Shown here: positions 35,812 through 47,488 of the stretch, piece after piece | Position numbering within the stretch: the stretch's first letter is position 1 | How the letters are laid out: every line of letters starts with the position of its first letter | Source: Rhodocyclaceae bacterium | GTDB lineage: Bacteria > Pseudomonadota > Gammaproteobacteria > Burkholderiales > Rhodocyclaceae | Length of the DNA stretch: 64,000 nucleotides | Direction: 5' to 3' | Assembly (NCBI GenBank): GCA_016791115.1 | Contig: JAEUNL010000032.1 | Span: 1-64,000, forward strand | The notes under the pieces: generated by a model | Databases searched by the model: none | Told to the model about the DNA's origin: nothing | What the model saw: the letters and a program-made list of their open reading frames with translations, nothing else | Translations under genes and position numbers: made by a program

Positions 35812-37089
35812 ATGAGCAAGACGATCTTTGTAGTCGATGGGGCGCGCACGCCTTTTCTCAAGGCGAGGAATGCCCCCGGGCCGTTCTCAGCGTCCGACCT
35901 TGCAGTCGCCGCGGGCCGCGCGTTGCTTGCGCGACAGCGATTCGCCCCCGGCGATCTCGACGAGGTGATCCTGGGGTGTGCGGCACCTTCGCCGGACGAG
36001 ACCAACATCGGGCGTGTCGTTTCGCTGCGCATGAACTGCGGGCAGAAGGTGCCGGGCTGGACGGTGATGCGAAACTGCGCCTCGGGCATGCAGGCGATCG
36101 ATTCGGCGATCATGAACATCCAGTCCGGACGCTCGACACTGGTGATGGCGGGCGGCGTCGATGCGCTGTCGCGTGCGCCGCTGCTTTATTCCGAGGCGAT
36201 GACGCGCTGGTTCGCCGCTTTTGCATCGGCGCGCACGCTCGGCCAACGCGCAGCACAGTTGATGCAATTCAAGTTGCGCTACCTGGCGCCGGTCATCGGG
36301 ATCATGAAGGGACTGACGGACCCGGTCATCGGACAGATCATGGGGCAGACGGCCGAGAACATCGCTTTCCGATTCGGCATCGACCGGTGTCAGATGGATG
36401 CCTATGCCGTGCGCAGTCACCAGCGGGTCGCCGCGGCGCAGGATGGCGGGCGGTTCGAGGAGATCGTGCCGTTGGTCGGGGCGGACGGCGAGGTCTATCA
36501 GGCGGATGATGGCGTGCGTCGTGATTCATCGATGGACAATCTCGCCAAGCTGCGGCCGTTCTTCGACCGCAAGTACGGCAACGTCACCGCCGGCAATTCC
36601 TCGCAGATCACGGATGGTGCCGCTTGGTTGTTGCTCGCATCGCAGGAGGCCGTCGATCGCTACGGATTGGAGCCGATCGCACGCATCGTCGATTCACAAT
36701 GGGCGGCGCTCGATCCGGCGCAGATGGGGCTGGGGCCGGTCCACTCCGCGACGCCGATCCTTCAGCGACACGGACTCGGGCTGAACGACGTCGATGCCTG
36801 GGAGATCAACGAGGCGTTTGCGGCACAGGTGCTCGCATGCATCGCAGCATGGAAGGATGACGCATACTGCCGCGAGCAACTCGGGCTCGAAGGCGCGCTT
36901 GGTACTCTCGACGAGAACACGCTCAACGTCGATGGCGGCGCCGTGGCGCTTGGCCACCCGGTCGGTGCGTCGGGTGCGCGCATCGTGCTGCATCTGATCC
37001 ATGTCCTGCAGCGGCACGGCGGCGGTCGCGGTATCGCATCCATATGCATCGGCGGTGGCCAGGGCGGCGCGATGATGGTGGAGGTTTGA
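35812..37089 (+). CDS. fadI: Acetyl-CoA C-acyltransferase, FadI-like thiolase
   Basis: Thiolytic cleavage of 3-ketoacyl-CoA. 425 residues: acyl-accepting Cys89 in RNCASGMQ, the NEAFAAQ motif, GHPVGASG with the catalytic His, and the C-terminal CIGGGQGG with the second catalytic Cys. Length and sequence fit the FadI type that pairs with FadJ. It lies 12 bp after fadE and 2 bp before the FadJ-like gene, so one operon. Confidence 0.93.
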   Translation: MSKTIFVVDGARTPFLKARNAPGPFSASDLAVAAGRALLARQRFAPGDLDEVILGCAAPSPDETNIGRVVSLRMNCGQKVPGWTVMRNCASGMQAIDSAIMNIQSGRSTLVMAGGVDALSRAPLLYSEAMTRWFAAFASARTLGQRAAQLMQFKLRYLAPVIGIMKGLTDPVIGQIMGQTAENIAFRFGIDRCQMDAYAVRSHQRVAAAQDGGRFEEIVPLVGADGEVYQADDGVRRDSSMDNLAKLRPFFDRKYGNVTAGNSSQITDGAAWLLLASQEAVDRYGLEPIARIVDSQWAALDPAQMGLGPVHSATPILQRHGLGLNDVDAWEINEAFAAQVLACIAAWKDDAYCREQLGLEGALGTLDENTLNVDGGAVALGHPVGASGARIVLHLIHVLQRHGGGRGIASICIGGGQGGAMMVEV

Positions 37090-37091
37090 AC

Positions 37092-39071
37092 ATGGCGACA
37101 TATCGACACTGGAACGTGCGGCGTGACGAGTCGCGCATCGCTTGGATCACGCTCGATGTGGCGGACTCGCCGATGAACAAGCTCTCGGCGGACGTCATGT
37201 CCGAACTCGACACGCTCCTTGACGATCTGGATCGTTACCCGCCCGCGGGGGCTGTGTTCCAGTCGGGCAAGGACGCCGGCTTCATCGCAGGGGCGGACAT
37301 CGAAGAATTTAAGCGGCTTGATTCCCCCGAGAAGGCGCGTTCGCTGGTCGAACGCGGCTGGAATCTTTTCAATCGTGTTGCGGGGTTGAGCTATCCGACT
37401 TGTGCCCTGATTCGTGGTCACTGCCTTGGTGGCGGCCTCGAGTTGTCGCTCGCCTGCCGCTATCGCGTTGCGGTCGACGAACCCGGAACCAGGCTTGCCC
37501 TGCCCGAAGTGATGCTGGGCATTGTGCCGGGGTGGGGGGGCATGCTTCGACTCCCCCAGGCAGTCGGCGCTGTGGCTGCGCTGGACATGATGCTTACCGG
37601 CAAGGCCGTCAACGCGCGCAAGGCGCACAGCCTCGGCCTGGTGGACGAAAGCGTGCCGGCGCGCGTGATGCAGAATGCCGCTCGCTCGCTGGTGCTTTCC
37701 GGCAAGCCGCCGCGACAGTTGCCGTTCGTGCAGCGGATGCTCAACGGCCCATTGAAGGCTGTCGTTGCGCGCCAGGCGCGATCCCAGGTTGCGCGCCGGG
37801 CGCCGCAAAAATACTACCCGGCGCCGTGGGCCATCATCGACATGTGGGCAAACTACGGTGGCAATGCGCTCGCCGTTTCCGGCAAGCGGCCGACTTCACT
37901 GGATGCAATCGCCGCTTCGCCGACCACGCGAAATCTGGTTCGCGTGTTCTTCCTGCAGGAACGTCTCAAGGGCTTTGGCAAGGATGCCGATTTCGAACCG
38001 CGTCACGTGCATGTCATCGGCGCCGGTACGATGGGCGGTGACATCGCGAGCTGGTGCGCCAGCAGGGGAATGACGGTCACGCTGCAGGACCAGGCGATCG
38101 AGCGCATTGCGCCCGCGATCCGCCGTGCGGCCGAGGTTTTCGATCGCAAGTTCCGTGGCGACAAGCTCAAGACCCGCATGGCGCTCGAGCGCATCGTGCC
38201 GGATACGGATGGCCGCGGGGCGCGTCAGGCCGATGTCGTGATCGAGGCGATCTTCGAGAACCTGGAGGCGAAGCAGAAGCTGTTGTCCGGCCTCGAAAGA
38301 ATCGTGAAGCCCGATGCAGTGCTGGCGACCAACACCTCCAGCCTGAAGCTGGAGGACATCGGATCCGCGCTGAAGAACCCTTTGCGTCTGGTCGGCATTC
38401 ATTTCTTCAATCCGGTTGCCAGGATGCCGCTGGTCGAAGTGGTCAGTGCGAGTGACACCGACCGGTCGATGGTCCGTCGGGCGGCGGCGTTCGTCAAGGC
38501 GATCGACAAGCTCCCGCTGCCGGTGGCCAGCGCACCCGGCTTTCTGGTCAATGCGGTGCTCGGACCGTACATGCTGGAGGCGATTCGATGTGCAGATGAA
38601 GGAATCGCGGTCGAGGTGATTGACAGGGCGCTCGTCGATTTCGGCATGCCGATGGGCCCGATCGAGCTTGTGGATCTGGTGGGGCTCGATGTCGCGATGG
38701 CGGCCGGGAAGGCGCTGACCGGAGCGGGTGCGGCGCCGCGGCGGCTGACGGACCTTGTTGCCGCTGGCCATCTCGGCAAGAAGACAGGCAGGGGGTTTTA
38801 TGCCTGGATTGGCGGCAAGGCGCAGAAGACCAAGGCCGGTACGGTACCCGACGGGCTCACAGAACGTATCGTCCGCCCGTTGCTAGATGCAACGCGGCGC
38901 TGCGTGAACCAGGGTGTAGTTGCCGATGCCGATCTGGCCGACGCAGGTGTCATTTTCGGCACCGGGTTTGCGCCCTTTACCGGCGGGCCGATGAACTATC
39001 TTGCCGCTCGCGGGGGAGTCGCTGCGGTCGATTCGGGAGACGAACTTGTTGTGTTGCCGAAGGCGGCCTGA
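37092..39071 (+). CDS. fadJ: Multifunctional enoyl-CoA hydratase / 3-hydroxyacyl-CoA dehydrogenase (FadJ/FadB order)
   Basis: 659 residues in the usual order: crotonase domain first (about 10-200; oxyanion loop AGADIEEF, GGGLELSLAC and ALPEVMLGIVPGWGG with both catalytic glutamates), then the NAD-binding 3-hydroxyacyl-CoA dehydrogenase (about 310-480; HVIGAGTMGGDIASW, HFFNPVARMPLVEVV) and two C-terminal helical domains. It hydrates enoyl-CoA and oxidises the hydroxyacyl product, handing it to the adjacent thiolase. Slightly shorter than E. coli FadB/FadJ (about 715-730). Confidence 0.92.
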   Translation: MATYRHWNVRRDESRIAWITLDVADSPMNKLSADVMSELDTLLDDLDRYPPAGAVFQSGKDAGFIAGADIEEFKRLDSPEKARSLVERGWNLFNRVAGLSYPTCALIRGHCLGGGLELSLACRYRVAVDEPGTRLALPEVMLGIVPGWGGMLRLPQAVGAVAALDMMLTGKAVNARKAHSLGLVDESVPARVMQNAARSLVLSGKPPRQLPFVQRMLNGPLKAVVARQARSQVARRAPQKYYPAPWAIIDMWANYGGNALAVSGKRPTSLDAIAASPTTRNLVRVFFLQERLKGFGKDADFEPRHVHVIGAGTMGGDIASWCASRGMTVTLQDQAIERIAPAIRRAAEVFDRKFRGDKLKTRMALERIVPDTDGRGARQADVVIEAIFENLEAKQKLLSGLERIVKPDAVLATNTSSLKLEDIGSALKNPLRLVGIHFFNPVARMPLVEVVSASDTDRSMVRRAAAFVKAIDKLPLPVASAPGFLVNAVLGPYMLEAIRCADEGIAVEVIDRALVDFGMPMGPIELVDLVGLDVAMAAGKALTGAGAAPRRLTDLVAAGHLGKKTGRGFYAWIGGKAQKTKAGTVPDGLTERIVRPLLDATRRCVNQGVVADADLADAGVIFGTGFAPFTGGPMNYLAARGGVAAVDSGDELVVLPKAA

Positions 39072-39095
39072 AAATTCCGAGGATCTGCATCTGCC

Positions 39096-39509
39096 ATGAC
39101 ACGGCCACCCGAAATACCCGTTGCGCTGCCCGATCGACAACCGACATTGCGCGTTGCGACAATGCCTGCCGATACCAATCCTGCCGGCGACGTGTTCGGC
39201 GGATGGATCATGTCGCAGGTCGACATTGCAGGTGGAATTGTCGCAGCGCAGCGTGCGCGTGGCCGCGTGGCGACCGTCGCGGTGAATGCGTTCGTATTCA
39301 AGCAGCCCGTGTCGGTAGGCGACGTGGTGAGTTTCTATGCGGACGTGGCCCGAACCGGTCGGACTTCAGTGACGGTCGACGTGGAAGTGTATGCGCTCCG
39401 GCATCCGACGGACCCGCTGGTGGTGAAGGTGACAGAGGCCACGCTGACCTACGTTGCGGTGGATGACAGCGGTTCAAAACGAGAGATCGATGTGGCTACC
39501 GAGGGGTGA
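39096..39509 (+). CDS. yciA: Acyl-CoA thioesterase, YciA-like hotdog fold
   Basis: 137 residues, hydrolysing acyl-CoA to free acid and CoA. The hotdog-domain motif NPAGDVFGGWIMSQVDIAGG (around residue 28, containing the catalytic Asp) and VNAFVFKQPVSVGDVVSFYADV are typical of YciA. It lies 24 bp after the FadJ-like gene and could relieve CoA trapping during beta-oxidation. Confidence 0.9.
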   Translation: MTRPPEIPVALPDRQPTLRVATMPADTNPAGDVFGGWIMSQVDIAGGIVAAQRARGRVATVAVNAFVFKQPVSVGDVVSFYADVARTGRTSVTVDVEVYALRHPTDPLVVKVTEATLTYVAVDDSGSKREIDVATEG

Positions 39510-39662
39510 ATGTTGCGGAATTGATACAGGTGCATGCCAGGTACTTTCCAGCGCCGGTCTGGAGCGTAGAATCGAACAGGGGGTCGCTCGCAGCGGGCAG
39601 CGCGACCGGCAATCCAGCCCGCATCAACAATCAAATGGTGTAATCGGATGAGGAGACTGAAC

Positions 39663-40961
39663 ATGACGCAAACGAAACTTGCCGTCCGTACATTGCCGGT
39701 GCTGCTGGCTGGCCTGTTTTCCGGCACCGCCATGGCGGCGGGGTTTCAGTTGCAGAACCAGAATGGCGCGGGAACCAGCAGCGCCTATGCGGGCGCCGCA
39801 GCAATGGCGGATGATGCAAGCACCATTTTCTTCAACCCGGCCGGCATGACGTTTCTTCCGGAAGGGCATACGGTATCGGTCGGCGGCACGATACTTCAGC
39901 GTTCGCTTCGGTACGACGACAGGGGAACCACCACCATCACCGGCACGGCGTTGCAGCCTGGTTCGGACGGAGGGCAGGCCGGTGGTGTTTCGCTGATTCC
40001 CGTGGCGTTCTACACGATGTCGCTGACGCCGGACCTGCGGTTCGGTTTCGGAATCACCGCGCCGTTCGGCAACAAGACGGAGTACGACAAGGACTTCAAG
40101 GGCAGTTATCAGGGATACTACTCGCATATCAAGACGCTCAACCTCAATCCGTCGATTGCCTATCGCGTGACGCCGACCTTGTCGGTCGGCGCCGGCATCA
40201 ACTATCAGAAGATCGATGCGGATCTGCGCAGCTTTACGCCGATCCCCCAGGTCGGCGGGGTGTTCAACACCAAACTCGAGGGTGACGACACGGCGTGGGG
40301 CTGGAATGTGGGCGCGATCTGGCAGGTTTCGCCGTCCACGCGCATCGGTGTCACCTACCGTTCCTCGGTCGACTATGATGTCGAAGGCACGTTGAAGCTG
40401 GCACTGCCTGCGGCGGTTCCGGCGCCCCTCGGTGCGCTGCGCTCGCGCAATGTCAAGGTTGGCGTGGAGTTGCCCGAAACCGCCTCGATTGCCGTGTTCC
40501 AGAAGCTGTCGGACAAGTGGGACATGATGGGCGATTTCACGTGGACGGGTTGGTCTTCGCTTCCCGAGTTGAAGGTTGTATCCAAGGCCTCTGGCGCCGC
40601 AATCTCCAGCGAACGACTCGGCTTCGATGATTCCTGGCGCGTCGGTTTCGGTGGTCAGTTCCATCAAAGTGACAGCCTCAAACTACGTGCCGGTATTGCC
40701 TACGACCGGACGCCAGTGCCGAACAAAGTCGATCGCACGGTGCGCTTGCCTGACACCGATCGCTATTGGGTCGCGTTTGGTGCGCGCTACTTCTTCTCGC
40801 CGAATTCGTCGATCGATGTCGGGTATGCCCACATCTTCTTCGAGAAGGGCAAGATCGATCGCCGGACGCTGCTGTCGGGCACGCCGACGGGACAGTTCGT
40901 GCGTGGCGAATTCGAGACCAGCGCCAACCTGCTTTCGGCTCAGTTCAACCACACGTTCTGA
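39663..40961 (+). CDS. fadL: Outer-membrane fatty-acid transporter FadL family
   Basis: 432 residues: signal peptide (cut near AMAAGF, residue 24), the FadL N-terminal plug GFQLQNQNGAGTSSAYAGAAA followed by DDASTIFFNPAGMTFL, then about fourteen amphipathic strands ending in a C-terminal phenylalanine (SAQFNHTF), as needed for outer-membrane assembly. It imports long-chain fatty acids or other hydrophobic compounds. The ATG at 39663 is preferred over one at 39648 because AGGAGA lies 7-12 bases upstream. Confidence 0.93.
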   Translation: MTQTKLAVRTLPVLLAGLFSGTAMAAGFQLQNQNGAGTSSAYAGAAAMADDASTIFFNPAGMTFLPEGHTVSVGGTILQRSLRYDDRGTTTITGTALQPGSDGGQAGGVSLIPVAFYTMSLTPDLRFGFGITAPFGNKTEYDKDFKGSYQGYYSHIKTLNLNPSIAYRVTPTLSVGAGINYQKIDADLRSFTPIPQVGGVFNTKLEGDDTAWGWNVGAIWQVSPSTRIGVTYRSSVDYDVEGTLKLALPAAVPAPLGALRSRNVKVGVELPETASIAVFQKLSDKWDMMGDFTWTGWSSLPELKVVSKASGAAISSERLGFDDSWRVGFGGQFHQSDSLKLRAGIAYDRTPVPNKVDRTVRLPDTDRYWVAFGARYFFSPNSSIDVGYAHIFFEKGKIDRRTLLSGTPTGQFVRGEFETSANLLSAQFNHTF

Positions 40962-40998
40962 GCCTTGATCTAGCGAGCAATCGCATTTAAGCCTTATC

Positions 40999-41022
40999 CC
41001 CGGCATCCATTCGGATGCCGGG
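40999..41022. terminator. Hairpin between fadL and the fadN-like gene
   Basis: Perfect 10-bp stem CCCGGCATCC / GGATGCCGGG with a 4-base loop. No T run follows (AATCCC), so it is more likely an RNA processing or stabilising hairpin, or a weak terminator, dividing two beta-oxidation gene sets. Confidence 0.5.
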
Positions 41023-41065
41023 AATCCCAAGCCAGATTTGCCTTCATTCTTCTATTGGTGATGTC

Positions 41066-43459
<2,394 letters not shown>

Positions 43460-43490
43460 GCGGCCGCAGCGAACGAACAGGAGATCCAAC

Positions 43491-44687
43491 ATGAACCGAC
43501 AGATCCAGGACGCCTACATTGTTGCCGCGACGCGCACGCCGGTGGCCAAGCGCAAAGGCGCGTTCCGCAACGTGCGGCCGGACGACATGCTGGCGCACGT
43601 GCTCAAAGCGGCGGTCGCAAAACAGCCGGGGCTCGACGCCGGAGAGATCGGCGACGTCATCGTCGGCTGTGCCTTCCCGGAGGCGGAGCAGGGCCTCAAC
43701 GTGGCGCGCATCGGCCTGCTGCTGGCCGGTCTGCCCGACCGCGTGCCCGGCATCACCGTCAACCGCTTCTGTTCCAGCGGCCTGCAGGCGGTTGCGATGG
43801 CGGCCGACCGCATTCGTCTCGGCGAAGCCGACGTGATGATTGCCGCCGGCACCGAATCGATGACCATCATGCCGCAGATGATGGGCAACAAGCTGTCGAT
43901 CAGCCCGGCAGTGTTCGAGCGCGACGAGAACTACGCTATCGCATTCGGCATGGGCATCACCGCCGAAAAGGTTGCGGCGCAATGGAAGATCTCGCGCGAG
44001 GAGCAGGACGCTTTCGCCGTCGAGAGCCATCGCCGTGCGGTAGCCGCGATCGGCGCGGGCAAGTTCGCTGCCGAGATCTCCCCGTACACAGTTCGGAGCT
44101 ACGCGCCTTCGCCGGACGGCACGGTGAAGATCACCGAGCGCCTGTTCGATACCGACGAGGGGCCACGCACCGAGTCGACGATGGAGGCGCTGGCCAAGCT
44201 GAAGCCGGTGTTCGCCACAAAGGGCTCCGTTACCGCCGGCAACAGCTCGCAGATGTCCGATGGTGCGGCCGCTGTGCTGCTGATGAGCGAGGCTGCGCTG
44301 AAGCGCTACAACGCCACGCCGATCGCGCGCTTTGCGGCTTTTTCGGTGGCTGGCGTGCCGCCGGAGATTATGGGCATCGGCCCGGTCGAGGCGATCCCGC
44401 GCGCGCTCAAGCAGGCAGGCATCACGCAGGAGCAGGTCGACTGGATCGAGCTCAACGAGGCGTTCGCCGCCCAGGCGCTTGCCGTGGTGCGCGAGCTCAA
44501 GCTCGATCCGGCCAAGGTCAATCCGCAGGGTGGTGCGATTGCGCTCGGCCATCCGTTGGGCGCGACCGGCGCCATCCGTGCCGCGACGCTGATGAACGCC
44601 ATGCAGCGCGAGAAGTTCCGTTACGGCATGATCAGCATGTGCATCGGCACCGGCATGGGCGCGGCCGGCATCTTCGAGCGAGTCTGA
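43491..44687 (+). CDS. fadA: Acetyl-CoA C-acyltransferase, FadA-type thiolase
   Basis: 398 residues: Cys94 in [29 protein letters not shown] and [10 protein letters not shown] carry the catalytic cysteines and histidine. It ends beta-oxidation rounds and probably works with the FadN-type protein encoded just upstream. AGGAG lies about 10 bases before the start. It is the second thiolase of the island and is only distantly similar to the FadI-like one. Confidence 0.94.
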   Translation: MNRQIQDAYIVAATRTPVAKRKGAFRNVRPDDMLAHVLKAAVAKQPGLDAGEIGDVIVGCAFPEAEQGLNVARIGLLLAGLPDRVPGITVNRFCSSGLQAVAMAADRIRLGEADVMIAAGTESMTIMPQMMGNKLSISPAVFERDENYAIAFGMGITAEKVAAQWKISREEQDAFAVESHRRAVAAIGAGKFAAEISPYTVRSYAPSPDGTVKITERLFDTDEGPRTESTMEALAKLKPVFATKGSVTAGNSSQMSDGAAAVLLMSEAALKRYNATPIARFAAFSVAGVPPEIMGIGPVEAIPRALKQAGITQEQVDWIELNEAFAAQALAVVRELKLDPAKVNPQGGAIALGHPLGATGAIRAATLMNAMQREKFRYGMISMCIGTGMGAAGIFERV

Positions 44688-44688
44688 C

Positions 44689-45492
44689 ATGTCCGGTGCG
44701 GTCCTGCTCGATGTCAGCGACGGTGTGGCGACGCTGACCTTCAACCGTCCGTCGGCGCTCAACACGATGGATGTGGCCGCAATGCAGGCGTTTCGCGCCG
44801 CAGTTGACGGCATCGCGGCCGACGCCTCGATCGAGGTCGTCATCATCGCAGGTGCCGGTGACCACTTCATGGCTGGTGGCGATATACGTGAGTTCAACGG
44901 CATCGTGACCGCGCATCCCCCGCTCGATCGCCTGCGCCAGTTCCAGTCGATGATCGAGACCTGGATCAATCCCGCCATCGTGCAGTTGCAGAACCTTCAT
45001 CAACCTGTGATAGCCAAGGTGCGCGGTGCGTGCGCGGGCATCGGTCTATCATTCATGGCGGGCTGCGATCTCGTGGTCGCTGCCGGGGATGCCCAATTCA
45101 GTACCGCCTACGCGAGCATCGGGCTCAGCCCGGACGGTGGCGCGAGCTGGTTCCTGCCGCGCATCGTCGGTACGCGACGCGCGCTGGAGTTGTTGTTGCT
45201 CGCCGAGCGATTCGATGCGGCGACCGCGCAGTCTCTCGGACTGGTGTCGCGCGTGGTGCCGCCTGCAGAACTGGATGTCGCAGTGGCGGACCTGGTTGCC
45301 CGGCTGAAGGCCGGCCCGCGGCATGCCTACGGTGAAATCAAGAGGCTCGTGCATGCGAGCGGCGCAAACAGTCTGGACATGCAGCTTGCGCAAGAGGCGG
45401 CCGCATTCGGGCGCTGTAGCGCCACGAACGATTTTGGCGAAGGCATCGCCGGTTTCATCGAAAAACGAAAACCGCAGTTTCGCGGGCGCTGA
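44689..45492 (+). CDS. Enoyl-CoA hydratase/isomerase family protein
   Basis: 267-residue crotonase. The oxyanion-hole segments are present (FMAGGDIREF, GACAGIGLSFMAGCDLV), but the first catalytic glutamate of true hydratases is a serine (GLSFM) and the second active-site residue is Asp (IGLSPDGG). This pattern is found in isomerase-type members such as PaaG, so double-bond isomerisation of unsaturated acyl-CoA is more likely than hydration (inference). It begins one base after fadA. Confidence 0.85.
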   Translation: MSGAVLLDVSDGVATLTFNRPSALNTMDVAAMQAFRAAVDGIAADASIEVVIIAGAGDHFMAGGDIREFNGIVTAHPPLDRLRQFQSMIETWINPAIVQLQNLHQPVIAKVRGACAGIGLSFMAGCDLVVAAGDAQFSTAYASIGLSPDGGASWFLPRIVGTRRALELLLLAERFDAATAQSLGLVSRVVPPAELDVAVADLVARLKAGPRHAYGEIKRLVHASGANSLDMQLAQEAAAFGRCSATNDFGEGIAGFIEKRKPQFRGR

Positions 45493-45606
45493 TCCGTCGA
45501 TTCATGCGATTGCCCGGGCAGTTTGCCCGATTGGGGTCGTTTCTCATCTGACCCGACCATCAGCAGTCTCGCATCACCAACCAAGACCAAGAACTGGAGG
45601 AGACGA

Positions 45607-47430
45607 ATGATCAAGCGTTCATTGTTGGCTGGAGCGGTTGCCTGTGCTTTCGCGGCGCCGGCGGCAGCTCAATTTGATGGAACCGCATTTTTCGGCGATA
45701 GCCTCAGCGACTCGGGTACGTTTGCTGCGATCGGTGCAGTTCCATCCGTGGTCGGGAAGTTTACGACCAATCCGGGGCCGGTATGGACCGAGATTCTTGC
45801 AGAGAAATATGGGGGCTCGGGACGTCCCGCCGTTGCAGGCGGCGACAATTACGCGGTTGGTGGTGCGCGAGTTTCCAGCCTTCCGGGATACCCCGCCACG
45901 CCACCGACCGATCTCGCCACGCCGGTTGCCAGCCAGATTTCCGCCTATCTGGCCGCGAATGGCGGCCGGGCGAATCCGAATGCACTGCACTCGGTCTGGG
46001 CCGGGGCAAACGACATTTTCTTCATCGCCCCGACGCCGGCTTCCGCACAGGCCTACCTGTTACAGACGACCGGCGAACTCGTGGCGCAGATCGCGCGGCT
46101 TCAGGCTGCCGGGGCGCGCTACATAATCGTGCCTGCGATACCCGATATCGGCATAACACCGGCCGGGCTGTCGCAGGGGGTGGCAGGGGCCGCGGGGCTG
46201 ACGCAGTTGTCGCAAGGATTCAACCAGTTGCTCTTTGGTGGAATCGGGTTGGCTAACCTCAACGTCGTGCCGATCGACACATTCACGCTGTTGCGAGAAA
46301 TCGTGGCGAGCCCTGCGGCCTACGGCTTTACCGGCACCGCTGCGACGACGGTGCCCGCTTGCGGAAGCACACCCTCCCTGATCTGCTCGAGCGCATCGTT
46401 GCGTCCGGGCGCGACGCCCTTGAACACGGTTTTTGCCGACGGGGTCCACCCGACTACCGGGGCACATCAGATCATCGCCGATTTCGTTGCGGCACAACTT
46501 GCAGCGCCCGGGCAGATCTCCTTGCTCCCCGAGTCCATGATCAAGGCCCGGATCGGCCTGAACGAGACGATTCACAATCAGATCGCGATGTCTCGGGCCG
46601 GTGCTGGCAATGCAACACGCGTATGGGCAACCTTGGGTGGCAGCCGCCTCGAATTCGAGCGCAATGCCGCGTTTCCTCAGGCGGACGGCCATCCCTATGG
46701 TTTGACCGTCGGCGTCGACAGGCGAATTTCGCCCAACCTGATGGTGGGGGCAGCCGGCAGCGCCGGACGCTTCGACGCCGATTTTTCCGGTGGCGGCGGA
46801 TACAGTCAGGATGATCTTGCAATGAGTTTCTACGCTGCCTGGGCGAGCGGGCCGATCTCCGTCACGGCGATTGGCTCACTGGGTCAGAGCAATTTCGATA
46901 TCGACCGGGTCGTGCGACTTGGTCCTGCGGTGCGCAAGCTTGGCGGGGATACCGACGGCGAGCAGGCATCGCTTGCGGTGCGCGGTGCATTCGAGCTTGG
47001 CGTTGGCGCGCTGAATCACGGGCCGTTCGCGGGCGTGACCCTACAGAGGTTGGACGTCAATGGGTTCTCGGAGAAGAACGGTGGTTCTGCCGCACTTGGA
47101 TTCGATAACCAGAAGCGCAATTCGATCATCGGCGAACTCGGCTATCAGGCGAGCTACGACCTGGGAACGTTCATGCCCTTCGGAAGAATCGGCGTGGAGC
47201 GGGAATTTCGCGACAGCGATCGGAACGTGAATGCCTTTCTGCTTTCCATGAGTGCACCGGCGTTCCAGATGCCCGCGGCGAAACTCGATCGCACTTGGGG
47301 AACGGCAACCTTCGGTGCCGCGATCAGGCTCGGCGGCAATCTCACGGGCAGCGTGGCGCTGACGTCACAGTTCGGGCAATCCGACGTGCGCAACTACGCG
47401 GTGCAGGTCGGACTCGCCATCGGGCTCTAA
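45607..47430 (+). CDS. estA: GDSL esterase/lipase autotransporter (EstA-like)
   Basis: 607 residues: signal peptide cut near AAAQF (residue 21), then a GDSL hydrolase passenger with Ser32 in FFGDSLSDSG, block III WAGANDIFF and block V DGVHPTTGAHQ (catalytic Asp/His), followed by a C-terminal autotransporter beta-barrel (about 345-607). Such proteins display a lipase or esterase on the cell surface. Barrels usually end in Phe or Trp; this one ends in leucine (VGLAIGL). GGAG lies before the ATG. It closes the fatty-acid island. Confidence 0.9.
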   Translation: MIKRSLLAGAVACAFAAPAAAQFDGTAFFGDSLSDSGTFAAIGAVPSVVGKFTTNPGPVWTEILAEKYGGSGRPAVAGGDNYAVGGARVSSLPGYPATPPTDLATPVASQISAYLAANGGRANPNALHSVWAGANDIFFIAPTPASAQAYLLQTTGELVAQIARLQAAGARYIIVPAIPDIGITPAGLSQGVAGAAGLTQLSQGFNQLLFGGIGLANLNVVPIDTFTLLREIVASPAAYGFTGTAATTVPACGSTPSLICSSASLRPGATPLNTVFADGVHPTTGAHQIIADFVAAQLAAPGQISLLPESMIKARIGLNETIHNQIAMSRAGAGNATRVWATLGGSRLEFERNAAFPQADGHPYGLTVGVDRRISPNLMVGAAGSAGRFDADFSGGGGYSQDDLAMSFYAAWASGPISVTAIGSLGQSNFDIDRVVRLGPAVRKLGGDTDGEQASLAVRGAFELGVGALNHGPFAGVTLQRLDVNGFSEKNGGSAALGFDNQKRNSIIGELGYQASYDLGTFMPFGRIGVEREFRDSDRNVNAFLLSMSAPAFQMPAAKLDRTWGTATFGAAIRLGGNLTGSVALTSQFGQSDVRNYAVQVGLAIGL

Positions 47431-47454
47431 GTTCGCTGGCTGTGTCGTGCTCTG

Positions 47455-47488
47455 ATCGATGCCGCACGCTTCAGCGTGCGGCATCGAT
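47455..47488. terminator. 16-bp perfect hairpin between convergent estA and ydcF-like genes
   Basis: The left arm 47455-47470 (from ATCGATGCC) and right arm 47473-47488 pair perfectly over 16 bases around a two-base TC loop. It straddles the stop codon and last codons of the minus-strand gene. There is no T tract on either strand, so it is probably a bidirectional transcript end protected by structure. Confidence 0.65.
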
